Source: Fidelibacterota bacterium 408169 (GTDB taxonomy: Bacteria > Fidelibacterota > Marinisomatia > Marinisomatales > TCS55). Taken from it: DNA of 64,000 nucleotides. The position numbers were made by a program, and so were the translations under genes. Where the stretch lies: assembly GCA_002256485.1 (NCBI GenBank), contig NNSG01000001.1, positions 128,017 through 192,016 of the forward strand, written 5' to 3'. Shown here piece by piece: positions 56,921-64,000 of the stretch. The notes beneath the pieces were generated by a model. The model was not told the DNA's origin, made no database searches, and worked only from the letters and a program-made list of their open reading frames with translations. The stretch's first letter is position 1. Each line of letters begins with the position of its first letter.

Positions 56921-58609
56921 ATGACATATCAAGTACTATCGTTAAAATGGCGACCACAAACATTCAACGATGTTGTGGGCCAGGATCACGTAACTCAAAC
57001 GTTGAAAAATGCGTTTGCAAAAGAGCGTATTGCCCAAGGGTACGTTTTCACCGGACCGCGAGGTGTGGGTAAAACAACTATGGCTCGACTCATGGCAAAA
57101 GGGTTGAATTGCCAAAATCCGATTGAAAATGAACCGTGTAATATGTGTCCTACCTGCAATGAAATAACAGAAAGCCGAAGCATGGATGTGTTGGAAATCG
57201 ATGGTGCATCAAATCGCGGAATTGATGAAATTCGTAATCTGCGTGAAAATATCAAATTTCCTCCCATGAATGCAAAATTCAAGGTTTACATTATTGATGA
57301 AGTTCACATGCTGACTACACAGGCTTTTAATGCGTTATTGCGCACATTGGAAGAACCGCCATCTCATGGCAAGTTTATCATGTGTACAACAGATATTCAT
57401 AAAATGCCGGCAACGATTATTTCGCGCTGTCAGCGATTCGATTTCAATCGTATAAGCTCTACAATTATTGCGGTTCGTATGAAGTACATTTTAGACGCTG
57501 ATAAAATCAAATATGATACTGAATCTATATCGGCCATAAGCTTAAAAGCTGACGGCAGTATGCGCGATGCACTAAGCATTTTGGACCAAGTCATTTCCTT
57601 TGCGGGGGAAAAAATAGAATATAATCAGATAACAAAAGTATTAGGTCTCATTCCTTATGATTTATACTTTGATTTAACCATATCCATTAAAGAAAAACAT
57701 GCTGAAAATCTTATTCAGGTTCTAAATAATATTCGATCATTGGGTACCCCTTTGGAAGACGTGGTTAATGGACTAAACCAGCATTTACGTAATTTGTTGA
57801 TCTGCACAGTAAAAGGAGCTGAATCAACTATAGAAGTCAATCCCGAACTCCAAGAACGGTATGCAACTGAAGCTGTGAATTGGGAACGCCGTGATTTAAT
57901 GCGTTTTTCAAACGTCTTTAGTAAACTGGAACCAGAATTACGTCGTGCGGCTCAACCACAAATTCTATTAGAAATGAACCTGCTCAAAATGTTAGAGATG
58001 GATCAGACAGTATCTATAGAGGAATTTCTTGATTCAACTCCACAAAGCAACGCTTCACCGAAAGCTGTTCAATACACTATTCCTGAAAGAAAGAAACCAG
58101 ATCCTCCAACAGTTTCATCTAAAAATAATACGGATAAAAAAAAGGAACCCATAAAAAAGAATATTCCAAAAAAAGAACATCCAAAACATGAATCACCTAA
58201 AAAAGAAACACCTAAAATTGAAAAAAAGGATGACGAAATTGGAAGCCTCGATTTAGAAAATATTAAATCGAATTGGCATCAAATGATTACCAAAATAAGT
58301 AGTATAAAAAACTCAATTGCCATGGTATTGGAACATACCATGCCTACGGAGTTAAATAATAGAAAATTGGTTGTTGCTGTTATGGATCAACCTAGATTTA
58401 GCTTTGATCGACTCGAACGTAATCTCCATTTAATTGAATCTACATTCGAAGACGTTTTTAAACAAACTGTTCGCATTACGTTTTTGTTTAATGAAGAAAT
58501 TCAAGAAGATATTAAACACGAAGTACCTGAATCTTCCAACCGTCTTTCAAAAGGGGATCCCGTGGTCAGTAGAGTTATAGAAGTTTTTGATGGAGAAATT
58601 TTAAGATAA
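56921..58609 (+). CDS. dnaX: DNA polymerase III subunits gamma/tau
   Basis: A 562-residue clamp-loader ATPase. Walker A is GPRGVGKTT (about 45-53), followed by the four-Cys zinc module (C near N...CNMCPTCNE) and the DEVHML Walker B, with sensor SRCQRFDF. Residues 380-440 form a Lys/Pro-rich linker, then a C-terminal tau region. A slippery A-AAA-AAG at 58138-58144 may produce a gamma-like short form. Neighbours ybaB and recR follow, as in many bacteria. Confidence 0.96.
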   Translation: MTYQVLSLKWRPQTFNDVVGQDHVTQTLKNAFAKERIAQGYVFTGPRGVGKTTMARLMAKGLNCQNPIENEPCNMCPTCNEITESRSMDVLEIDGASNRGIDEIRNLRENIKFPPMNAKFKVYIIDEVHMLTTQAFNALLRTLEEPPSHGKFIMCTTDIHKMPATIISRCQRFDFNRISSTIIAVRMKYILDADKIKYDTESISAISLKADGSMRDALSILDQVISFAGEKIEYNQITKVLGLIPYDLYFDLTISIKEKHAENLIQVLNNIRSLGTPLEDVVNGLNQHLRNLLICTVKGAESTIEVNPELQERYATEAVNWERRDLMRFSNVFSKLEPELRRAAQPQILLEMNLLKMLEMDQTVSIEEFLDSTPQSNASPKAVQYTIPERKKPDPPTVSSKNNTDKKKEPIKKNIPKKEHPKHESPKKETPKIEKKDDEIGSLDLENIKSNWHQMITKISSIKNSIAMVLEHTMPTELNNRKLVVAVMDQPRFSFDRLERNLHLIESTFEDVFKQTVRITFLFNEEIQEDIKHEVPESSNRLSKGDPVVSRVIEVFDGEILR

Positions 58610-58619
58610 AGGAATTGCC

Positions 58620-58943
58620 ATGTTTAATAAAGGTAATATGAGTAAAATGTTAAAACAAGCCCAAGCCATGCAAGGCAAAATGGCTGATGTGCAGGAAGAA
58701 TTAAATGATGTCATTATTGAAGAATCGACCAGCGATTTATTCACTGTAAAGTTGAATGGTAAAATGGACATTTTGGATGTGCAATTATCTGATGAAGCGA
58801 TGGAAGAAGATAAGGATGTTCTTGAAGATATCATTGTATCGACTTTAAATAAAGCACTCCAAAAAGCACAGGATGAATCGCAAACTCGCATGAATGCAGT
58901 TACAGGTAATATGCTGGGTGGATTAAATCTTCCGGGAATGTAA
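58620..58943 (+). CDS. ybaB: YbaB/EbfC nucleoid-associated protein
   Basis: A 107-residue member of the YbaB/EbfC DNA-binding family. NKGNMSKMLKQAQAMQGKMA is its N-terminal helix, then FTVKLNGKMDILDVQLSDEA as the beta sheet. It forms dimers that bind DNA. AAAGGA precedes the ATG. It sits between dnaX and recR and overlaps recR by TAATG. Confidence 0.93.
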   Translation: MFNKGNMSKMLKQAQAMQGKMADVQEELNDVIIEESTSDLFTVKLNGKMDILDVQLSDEAMEEDKDVLEDIIVSTLNKALQKAQDESQTRMNAVTGNMLGGLNLPGM

Positions 58944-59536
58944 TGGGGTTTGTTCCACCACCGGTTGAAAGATTGATTGAAGCCTTTGCGAGGTTTCCGG
59001 GTATAGGGAAAAAAACAGCTCAACGCATGGCGTTTTATGTGTTAAAATCTGATAATCAATACGCTGTGCAATTGGCAGAAGCAGTCATGGATGTTAAGTC
59101 TAAAATTTTAACATGCTCCATGTGCGGTGGAATTACAGTCGAAGATCCGTGTACAATATGTTCAGACTCAAAACGCCAGGAAGATTTACTGTGCATTGTG
59201 GAAGAATCAAGTGACATTTATGCATTTGAAAAAACGAACAGCTTCCGTGGTAAATATCATGTTCTTGGTGGAGTACTATCTCCTTTAGATGGTATAGGCC
59301 CGGATGATTTAAAAATTGATAATCTGATGAGTCGAGTTACAGATGGGATGGAAGTGATTTTAGCCACAAACCCCAGCATAGAAGGTGAAGCAACTGCACT
59401 ATACATTGGTAAACTATTGAAAGAAAAAGGTATTAAATCCAGTCGTTTAGCCCGAGGGATTCCTGTGGGTGGAGCATTGGAATATATTGACGAAGCAACC
59501 TTAATTAGAGCTATCGAAGGACGCGTCTCATTATGA
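58943..59536 (+). CDS. recR: recombination protein RecR
   Basis: A 197-residue protein of the RecFOR pathway, loading RecA onto gaps. It has the N-terminal helix-hairpin-helix (RFPGIGKKTAQRMAFYVL), a zinc module (CSMCGGITVEDPCTICSD), and the C-terminal Toprim domain (LCIVEESSDIYAFEKTNSFR, HVLGGVLSPLDGIGPDDL). The length is typical. Confidence 0.96.
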   Translation: MGFVPPPVERLIEAFARFPGIGKKTAQRMAFYVLKSDNQYAVQLAEAVMDVKSKILTCSMCGGITVEDPCTICSDSKRQEDLLCIVEESSDIYAFEKTNSFRGKYHVLGGVLSPLDGIGPDDLKIDNLMSRVTDGMEVILATNPSIEGEATALYIGKLLKEKGIKSSRLARGIPVGGALEYIDEATLIRAIEGRVSL

Positions 59537-60120
59537 AATTAAATATTCCAAATTCTTTGACATTGCTTCGAATTGCATTAACGCCTGTTTTCATTATATT
59601 TCTTTTTTATGACCACCCGTACGCAAAACTATGGGCACTTACTGTATTTTTAATTGCATCCATTACAGATGCACTTGATGGATATTATGCTAGGAAACAT
59701 GATCAAATTACTGATCAGGGACGTTTTCTCGATCCACTAGCAGATAAGATACTTGTTATATCTGCGCTGATTTCCTTCGCAGTTTTGGAAATTATTCCCT
59801 ACTGGATGGTTGCATTAATTGTATTCAGGGATTTATTTATTACAGGGTTGCGTATGGTGATGAATAATAAAGGATTTCAGATGGTTACCAGTAATGTCGC
59901 AAAAGCGAAAACATCGTTTCAATTAGCTATTATTGTTACGATCCTTTTTTATCTTGGATTCTCCAAAGTGCCATTGGACTCACTGACGGATTTAATTCAC
60001 TTTATACGTGATTACGACCTCATTTATTTCCTTACATTAATCGTAACACTTTTCACTGCTTTCACCGGGTTTTCATATATTTATGAAAACAGGTCTGTTA
60101 TTCGTCAATTTCTTTCCTGA
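59533..60120 (+). CDS. pgsA: CDP-diacylglycerol--glycerol-3-phosphate 3-phosphatidyltransferase
   Basis: A 195-residue inner-membrane enzyme making phosphatidylglycerophosphate. The CDP-alcohol phosphotransferase motif D-x2-D-G-x2-A-R-x8-G-x3-D-x3-D is seen as DALDGYYARKHDQITDQGRF and LDPLADK. About five membrane segments. It overlaps recR by ATGA and pgpA by 38 bases, pairing the two successive steps of phosphatidylglycerol synthesis. Confidence 0.93.
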   Translation: MKLNIPNSLTLLRIALTPVFIIFLFYDHPYAKLWALTVFLIASITDALDGYYARKHDQITDQGRFLDPLADKILVISALISFAVLEIIPYWMVALIVFRDLFITGLRMVMNNKGFQMVTSNVAKAKTSFQLAIIVTILFYLGFSKVPLDSLTDLIHFIRDYDLIYFLTLIVTLFTAFTGFSYIYENRSVIRQFLS

Positions 60121-60580
60121 ACTACGATTGTCTAATTCTATTTCCAACTGGATTGCGACTGTTTTCCGGATCGGATATTTACCTCTCGCTCCTGGAACTT
60201 GGAGCAGTATTTTTGCAGTATTTATATGGTATTATTTTTTAATTGATATTTCGATTCTGCATTTTTCATTAATAATCATGATTGTATCAATTACAGGAAT
60301 CATTACCTCAAATGTCATAATTAAATCCACTGGAAAAAATGATCCATCGGAAGTTGTCATCGATGAACTCGCCGGCCAATGGCTGGCTTTAATCGGATTA
60401 CCGCACTCTTTCGGTTTTGCAATTGCATCATTTGTGATTTTCAGAATTTTAGACATTGCAAAACCGATTCCCATTAGACAATTGGAGCAATTCCCACACG
60501 GTTGGGGAGTCATGTTAGACGACTTAGCAGCGGGACTGCTTACCTTTGGGATTTTACAGATTTACATTTTTTTCGTATGA
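60083..60580 (+). CDS. pgpA: phosphatidylglycerophosphatase A
   Basis: A 165-residue membrane phosphatase removing phosphate from PGP, next step after PgsA. Typical motifs: GYLPLAPGTWSS near residue 32, VVIDELAGQWLAL near 93, and WGVMLDDLAAGLL near 142. The ATG at 60083 lies within the end of pgsA; later Met codons would remove the first motif's lead-in. Confidence 0.92.
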   Translation: MKTGLLFVNFFPELRLSNSISNWIATVFRIGYLPLAPGTWSSIFAVFIWYYFLIDISILHFSLIIMIVSITGIITSNVIIKSTGKNDPSEVVIDELAGQWLALIGLPHSFGFAIASFVIFRILDIAKPIPIRQLEQFPHGWGVMLDDLAAGLLTFGILQIYIFFV

Positions 60581-61797
60581 ATATCGCACTCATTACAATA
60601 GGCAATGAATTGTTGTCCGGCTTTACAGTTAATACGAATGCAGCTTGGATTGGAAATCATGTTCTACAAGTCGGTGGAAATATTGTATGGCACCAAACGA
60701 TTGGTGATAATAAAGATGAAATTCATGCTTCCCTAAACCAAGTTTCGAGTGACATTCGAGCTGTTATTATTACTGGCGGATTGGGACCAACTCATGATGA
60801 TTTAACTGCGATTGCATTATATGAATATACTGGCGATTTACCCGTTTTTGATGAAGACTATTGGCAATTTCTTCAAAAACGTCTTGATAAAAGAAATCTC
60901 AACCTTCCAGAAATCAACCGAAATCAGGCTTTAAAACCTAAAAAAGGGCATTGTATTCCCAATCCTCTGGGATCTGCCCGGGGACTTCATTTTAAGATGA
61001 ATGATAAAGAAATATTTGTTTTACCCGGAGTTCCCAGGGAAATGAAAGCAATGATGAATTCAACGGTTTTACCATGGATAGAAGAACAAAGTACAGGAGG
61101 AATGACCATTACAACAATTCGTACAACCGGGATTATGGAATCAGGTCTCGCTGAAAAGTTGGGTGAAATTGTTAATGCGTTAAGCGATAATATTAAAATT
61201 GCTTTTTTACCACAATTTACTGGAGTAGACATACGAGTCTCCGGTATGGATAAAACTGCAGTTAAACAGAAGGTAGATGAAATCTGTATTCAAGTTAAAA
61301 AATATATTTATGGTCAGAATACTGATCGTTTAGAGGACATAATTAGTCAAATGCTGATTGCAAAAGATTTGTCGATTTCCACTGCAGAATCGTGTACCGG
61401 GGGATTGGTTGGGCATCGCTTAACAAATGTCCCGGGGAGTTCAGACTATTTTCTTGGTGGAATTATTTCCTATAGTAACTACGTAAAGGAAAATAATCTG
61501 GGTGTTGCAAAATCTACATTAGAACAATATGGTGCAGTCAGCGCAGAAACAGCTATAGAAATGGCTGAAAATGTACGTTTAAAATTGGGATCAGATTTAG
61601 GTCTGTCCGTTACAGGTATTGCTGGTCCCGGTGGTGGTACAAGCGAAAAACCTGTTGGTTTAACCTTTATTGCCTTGACAGATGGAAATAATACAAGGGT
61701 AAAAGAATTTCGTTTTCTATCAGATCGCCAATTGAATAAAAATGCAAGCAGCCAAACAGCATTAAATATGGTTAGGCTATATTTACTCAATGAGTAA
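60577..61797 (+). CDS. cinA: CinA-family protein (NMN amidohydrolase/MoCF domain)
   Basis: A 406-residue two-domain protein. The N-terminal MoCF-type domain (about 1-170) begins MNIALITIGNELLSGFTVNT and contains GGLGPTHDDLT; it acts as an ADP-ribose pyrophosphatase in studied members. The C-terminal CinA domain (about 250-400) has STAESCTGGLVGHRLTNVPG and SVTGIAGPGGGT, the NMN deamidase part. I chose ATG 60577 (overlapping the pgpA stop) over the upstream GTG/TTG extension because it matches the family start. Confidence 0.94.
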   Translation: MNIALITIGNELLSGFTVNTNAAWIGNHVLQVGGNIVWHQTIGDNKDEIHASLNQVSSDIRAVIITGGLGPTHDDLTAIALYEYTGDLPVFDEDYWQFLQKRLDKRNLNLPEINRNQALKPKKGHCIPNPLGSARGLHFKMNDKEIFVLPGVPREMKAMMNSTVLPWIEEQSTGGMTITTIRTTGIMESGLAEKLGEIVNALSDNIKIAFLPQFTGVDIRVSGMDKTAVKQKVDEICIQVKKYIYGQNTDRLEDIISQMLIAKDLSISTAESCTGGLVGHRLTNVPGSSDYFLGGIISYSNYVKENNLGVAKSTLEQYGAVSAETAIEMAENVRLKLGSDLGLSVTGIAGPGGGTSEKPVGLTFIALTDGNNTRVKEFRFLSDRQLNKNASSQTALNMVRLYLLNE

Positions 61798-62359
61798 ACG
61801 ATTGATCAGAACTTTTTTATCTGTTCCAATTCCTAATACAGTTCATTCTTTAAGGGATGGACTTCAAAATACAGTGACGACTCATGGCGCTAAAGTCAAG
61901 TGGATTCGAAAAGGCAATATTCATTTGACGTTGAAGTTTATCGGCGATGTTCCGGAAGATGATGTGGAAAAAATTAGTCACACAATCAAAGACGTGATTA
62001 CATCAGCCCCATCTATGGAGTTTGACATCTCCGGAACAGGCTGTTTTCCTAAAAAAACAAGGCCTAGGACATTATGGCTTGGCATCAATGGAGATTTAAC
62101 TCCTTTACAAAATTTAGTATATAATTTAAATGATGCATTAGACCCTTTGGGTTATCCAAAGGAAAACAAGGAGTATGTACCTCATTTAACATTGGCACGT
62201 GTCAATTATCCTCAAAAAAATACTCCGGATATTTCTTCATTTCTTAATACAAATTATGAACCGATCAAATTGCAGATAAATAAAATTCAATTCATGCGCA
62301 GTGAACTCTTTTTTAAAGGTTCAGTATATACTATTTTAGACACACATTATTTAACATAA
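61790..62359 (+). CDS. thpR: RNA 2',3'-cyclic phosphodiesterase (2H family)
   Basis: A 189-residue LigT/ThpR-type enzyme with both 2H motifs: IHLTLKFIG (about 43-51) and [10 protein letters not shown] (about 125-134). It opens with RTFLSVPIP. It acts on RNA with 2',3'-cyclic phosphate ends. The start overlaps the cinA stop by 8 bases. Confidence 0.92.
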   Translation: MSKRLIRTFLSVPIPNTVHSLRDGLQNTVTTHGAKVKWIRKGNIHLTLKFIGDVPEDDVEKISHTIKDVITSAPSMEFDISGTGCFPKKTRPRTLWLGINGDLTPLQNLVYNLNDALDPLGYPKENKEYVPHLTLARVNYPQKNTPDISSFLNTNYEPIKLQINKIQFMRSELFFKGSVYTILDTHYLT

Positions 62360-62385
62360 AATCAACATATAAGAGAGTCTTATTT

Positions 62386-63408
62386 ATGAGCGACAAACGT
62401 ACAAAAGCAATTGAATTAGCCAAAACACAAATTGAAAAACAATATCGAGGTGAAGAACTATTTATCCAATTGGAGAGTGATAAACTTCAAGTTCGTGACA
62501 ATGTAATATCTACAGGGTGTTTATCCTTAGATGTTGCATTGGGTGTGGGCGGAATTCCTAAAGGTCGTATTATTGAAATTTATGGTCCTGAAGGTTCGGG
62601 GAAAACGACATTAGCGCTGCACATAGTTGCGGAAGCCCAAAAAGCGGGAGGCTACGCTGCATATATTGATATGGAACACGCATTAGATACGGAATATATG
62701 AAAAAATTGGGTGTTGATACTTCTGAATTGATTGTTTCCCAACCGTCGTTTGGTGAACAGGCACTTGATATTACAGATACACTGATAAGAAGCAATTCAC
62801 TCGATGTAATCGTTATCGATTCTGTCGCCGCTCTTGTACCTAAATCAGAGTTAGATGGTGAAATGGGCGATCATTTTGTAGGTTTACACGCGAGACTCAT
62901 GTCCCAGGCAATGCGCAAATTAACAGGTACTGTAAAAAAGACAGATACATGTATCATTTTCATAAATCAAATTAGAGAGAAGATTGGTGTCATGTTCGGT
63001 AATCCGGAAACAACAACTGGAGGTCGAGCTCTTAAATTTTATTCATCGGTTCGCATGGAAATCCGACGCGTTACAGCCGTGAAAGAAGGAACAGATTTTG
63101 TTGGTTCACGGGTGAGAGTGAAAGTGGTTAAGAATAAAGTAGCACCACCGTTCAAATCAACTGAATTCGATATAATGTATGGTGAAGGAATTTCTTTTAT
63201 TGGTGATATTATTGATTTAGCAGTAGAAGGTGAAATTATCCAGAAAACCGGTGCTTGGTATGCATATAATGATGAAAAGATTGGTCAGGGCCGTGAAAAT
63301 GCAAAAGCATTCCTTAAGGAGAATCCGGATAAGCTGGAAAGTGTTGTTGCAGATGTAAAATCATTTTTGGGAATGAATCCGGAAGAGAAAAAAGAAGCTG
63401 AAGCGTAA
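62386..63408 (+). CDS. recA: recombinase RecA
   Basis: A 340-residue RecA. Walker [10 protein letters not shown] (about residues 67-75), Walker [11 protein letters not shown], and the DNA-binding loops L1 ([20 protein letters not shown]) and L2 ([20 protein letters not shown]). The length is standard and the C-terminus acidic. No LexA-type operator is visible to me upstream. Followed directly by recX with an intervening terminator. Confidence 0.98.
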   Translation: MSDKRTKAIELAKTQIEKQYRGEELFIQLESDKLQVRDNVISTGCLSLDVALGVGGIPKGRIIEIYGPEGSGKTTLALHIVAEAQKAGGYAAYIDMEHALDTEYMKKLGVDTSELIVSQPSFGEQALDITDTLIRSNSLDVIVIDSVAALVPKSELDGEMGDHFVGLHARLMSQAMRKLTGTVKKTDTCIIFINQIREKIGVMFGNPETTTGGRALKFYSSVRMEIRRVTAVKEGTDFVGSRVRVKVVKNKVAPPFKSTEFDIMYGEGISFIGDIIDLAVEGEIIQKTGAWYAYNDEKIGQGRENAKAFLKENPDKLESVVADVKSFLGMNPEEKKEAEA

Positions 63409-63409
63409 A

Positions 63410-64000
63410 ATTACATCTATAAACCGACGAGGGAAAAAACATCCAAAACGGTTAATTACTTTTGATGATAAGAGCGTCTTCGAACTTTCCGAAGACGTTT
63501 TTGTTTCGACTAATCTTGAAGTAGGGAGTTTGGTCGATGAGAGCTTTATTGAAACATTTGAAGAAAAAGAAAATAGTCGTAAAGCGTTTCATAGCGCACT
63601 ATCGCTATTAAATTACCGAATGCGAAGCTCAGCGGAATTGCGGAAGCGATTAGCTGAAAAAGGATATAATGGGGACACAATTAAAAGTGTCATTCACAAA
63701 CTTCAAAAAAAGAAATTCATGAATGATGAAAAATTCGCCAGGGCATTTATTCATGATAAAATCAATTCCCGTTTACTAGGGCCTGTTGCCCTGCGGCGTG
63801 AATTAATCCAACACAAATTAGATTCTGTGTTAATCGAAAAGTTGATTCAGCAGGCTTATGAAGAAACACCAGAAGAAGAATTAGTGGAACGGCTTATGGA
63901 AAAACGAAGAATTTCCAAAGGGCAGAAGCTGACGCATAAAGAGAAAAACAGACTTTTGAATTTCCTAAAAAGAAGAGGGCATACGTGGGGAGTGATTAAC
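63410..64000 (+). CDS. recX: regulatory protein RecX, 3' end cut by window; start unclear
   Basis: An open frame continues from recA to the window edge (about 197 codons): ITSINRRGKKHPKRLITFDD, then SRKAFHSALSLLNYRMRSSAELRKRL-type helices and FMNDEKFARAFI, the RecX hallmark. RecX inhibits RecA filaments. No ATG, GTG or TTG precedes the conserved N-terminal part; the frame is closed upstream by TGA at 63374. The start I give (ATT 63410) is the best-placed guess; ATT is rare as a start. A terminator hairpin lies within codons 22-33. Confidence 0.8.
   Translation, partial: MTSINRRGKKHPKRLITFDDKSVFELSEDVFVSTNLEVGSLVDESFIETFEEKENSRKAFHSALSLLNYRMRSSAELRKRLAEKGYNGDTIKSVIHKLQKKKFMNDEKFARAFIHDKINSRLLGPVALRRELIQHKLDSVLIEKLIQQAYEETPEEELVERLMEKRRISKGQKLTHKEKNRLLNFLKRRGHTWGVIN
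63475..63506 (+). terminator. intrinsic terminator inside recX
   Basis: CGTCTTCG (63475-63482) pairs perfectly with CGAAGACG (63490-63497) around a 7-base loop, then TTTTTGTTT. This is a strong rho-independent terminator shape, yet the same bases encode conserved RecX residues (VFELSEDVFV). It would let most recA transcripts stop here and only a fraction read into recX. Confidence 0.7.

Overview
The window is a contiguous piece of an AT-rich genome (roughly one third G+C by eye). It looks like a Gram-negative member of the Bacteroidota/FCB side of the tree, most like Candidatus Marinimicrobia (SAR406). The evidence is a CarboxypepD_reg/TonB-dependent receptor, a PorV/PorQ-like barrel, several secreted proteins ending in the YPNPFNP-type (T9SS-like) C-terminal domain, Omp28-like and FecR proteins, and a large SRP RNA with an Alu-type domain. 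The lineage is inferred from protein style; no rRNA is present. All supported protein genes but one (2041-2271) lie on the + strand, and many neighbours overlap by ATGA or TAATG, so translation is probably strongly coupled.

Layout. 1-2461: 5'-truncated M3 metallopeptidase and small unknown proteins. 2511-2864: tRNA-Cys, a damaged tRNA-Cys copy carrying a GC-rich hairpin, tRNA-Leu and a terminator. 2907-5397: a promoter with repeated TGTACA boxes, two micro-ORFs joined by TAATG junctions, a cation:proton antiporter and a lipoprotein. 5442-12762: TonB receptor, large secreted protein and PorV-like barrel. 13008-19015: small membrane protein, PspC, penicillin-acylase-type hydrolase, three tandem TIGR02206/YwaF-like membrane proteins and a CNNM/CBS protein. 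19068-27512: a 2814-residue repeat protein. 27592-31584: DUF4295-like acidic protein, two tRNA-Ser genes, gltX and glnS. 31619-37078: an envelope redox cluster. 37156-37461: tRNA-Gln, -Arg and -Glu. 37691-48339: acidic secreted protein, a 2881-residue adhesin-like protein, a lipoprotein and tadA. 48409-49018: tRNA-Ser, a 42-bp tandem array and a GIY-YIG gene without a normal start. 49059-56194: thioesterase, FAD/Fe-S dehydrogenase and a FecR/SelW operon. 56287-64000: tRNA-Ala, SRP RNA, then dnaX, ybaB, recR, pgsA, pgpA, cinA, thpR, recA and recX (cut by the window end).

Main discovery. Two genes that conventional ORF calling breaks or misses look like selenoprotein genes. At 54726-54956 a 76-residue SelW/Rdx protein has a CxxU motif (in-frame TGA at 54756), followed by a hairpin with loop GGTCT. 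At 35345-37078 a secreted Omp28/thioredoxin-fold protein with a dockerin-like region and T9SS-like C-terminus has a UxxC motif (TGA at 35441), again followed by a SECIS-like hairpin. Each supports the other: the organism very probably decodes UGA as selenocysteine, and one selenoprotein appears to be exported and anchored at the cell surface. The Sec machinery (selA, selB, selC, selD) is not in this window.

Other notable structure: GC-rich palindromic elements found only beside tRNA genes (four places, two of them inside partial tRNA copies); an intrinsic terminator embedded in the coding sequence of recX; a possible dnaX frameshift site; and one repeat module shared by the two giant surface proteins.
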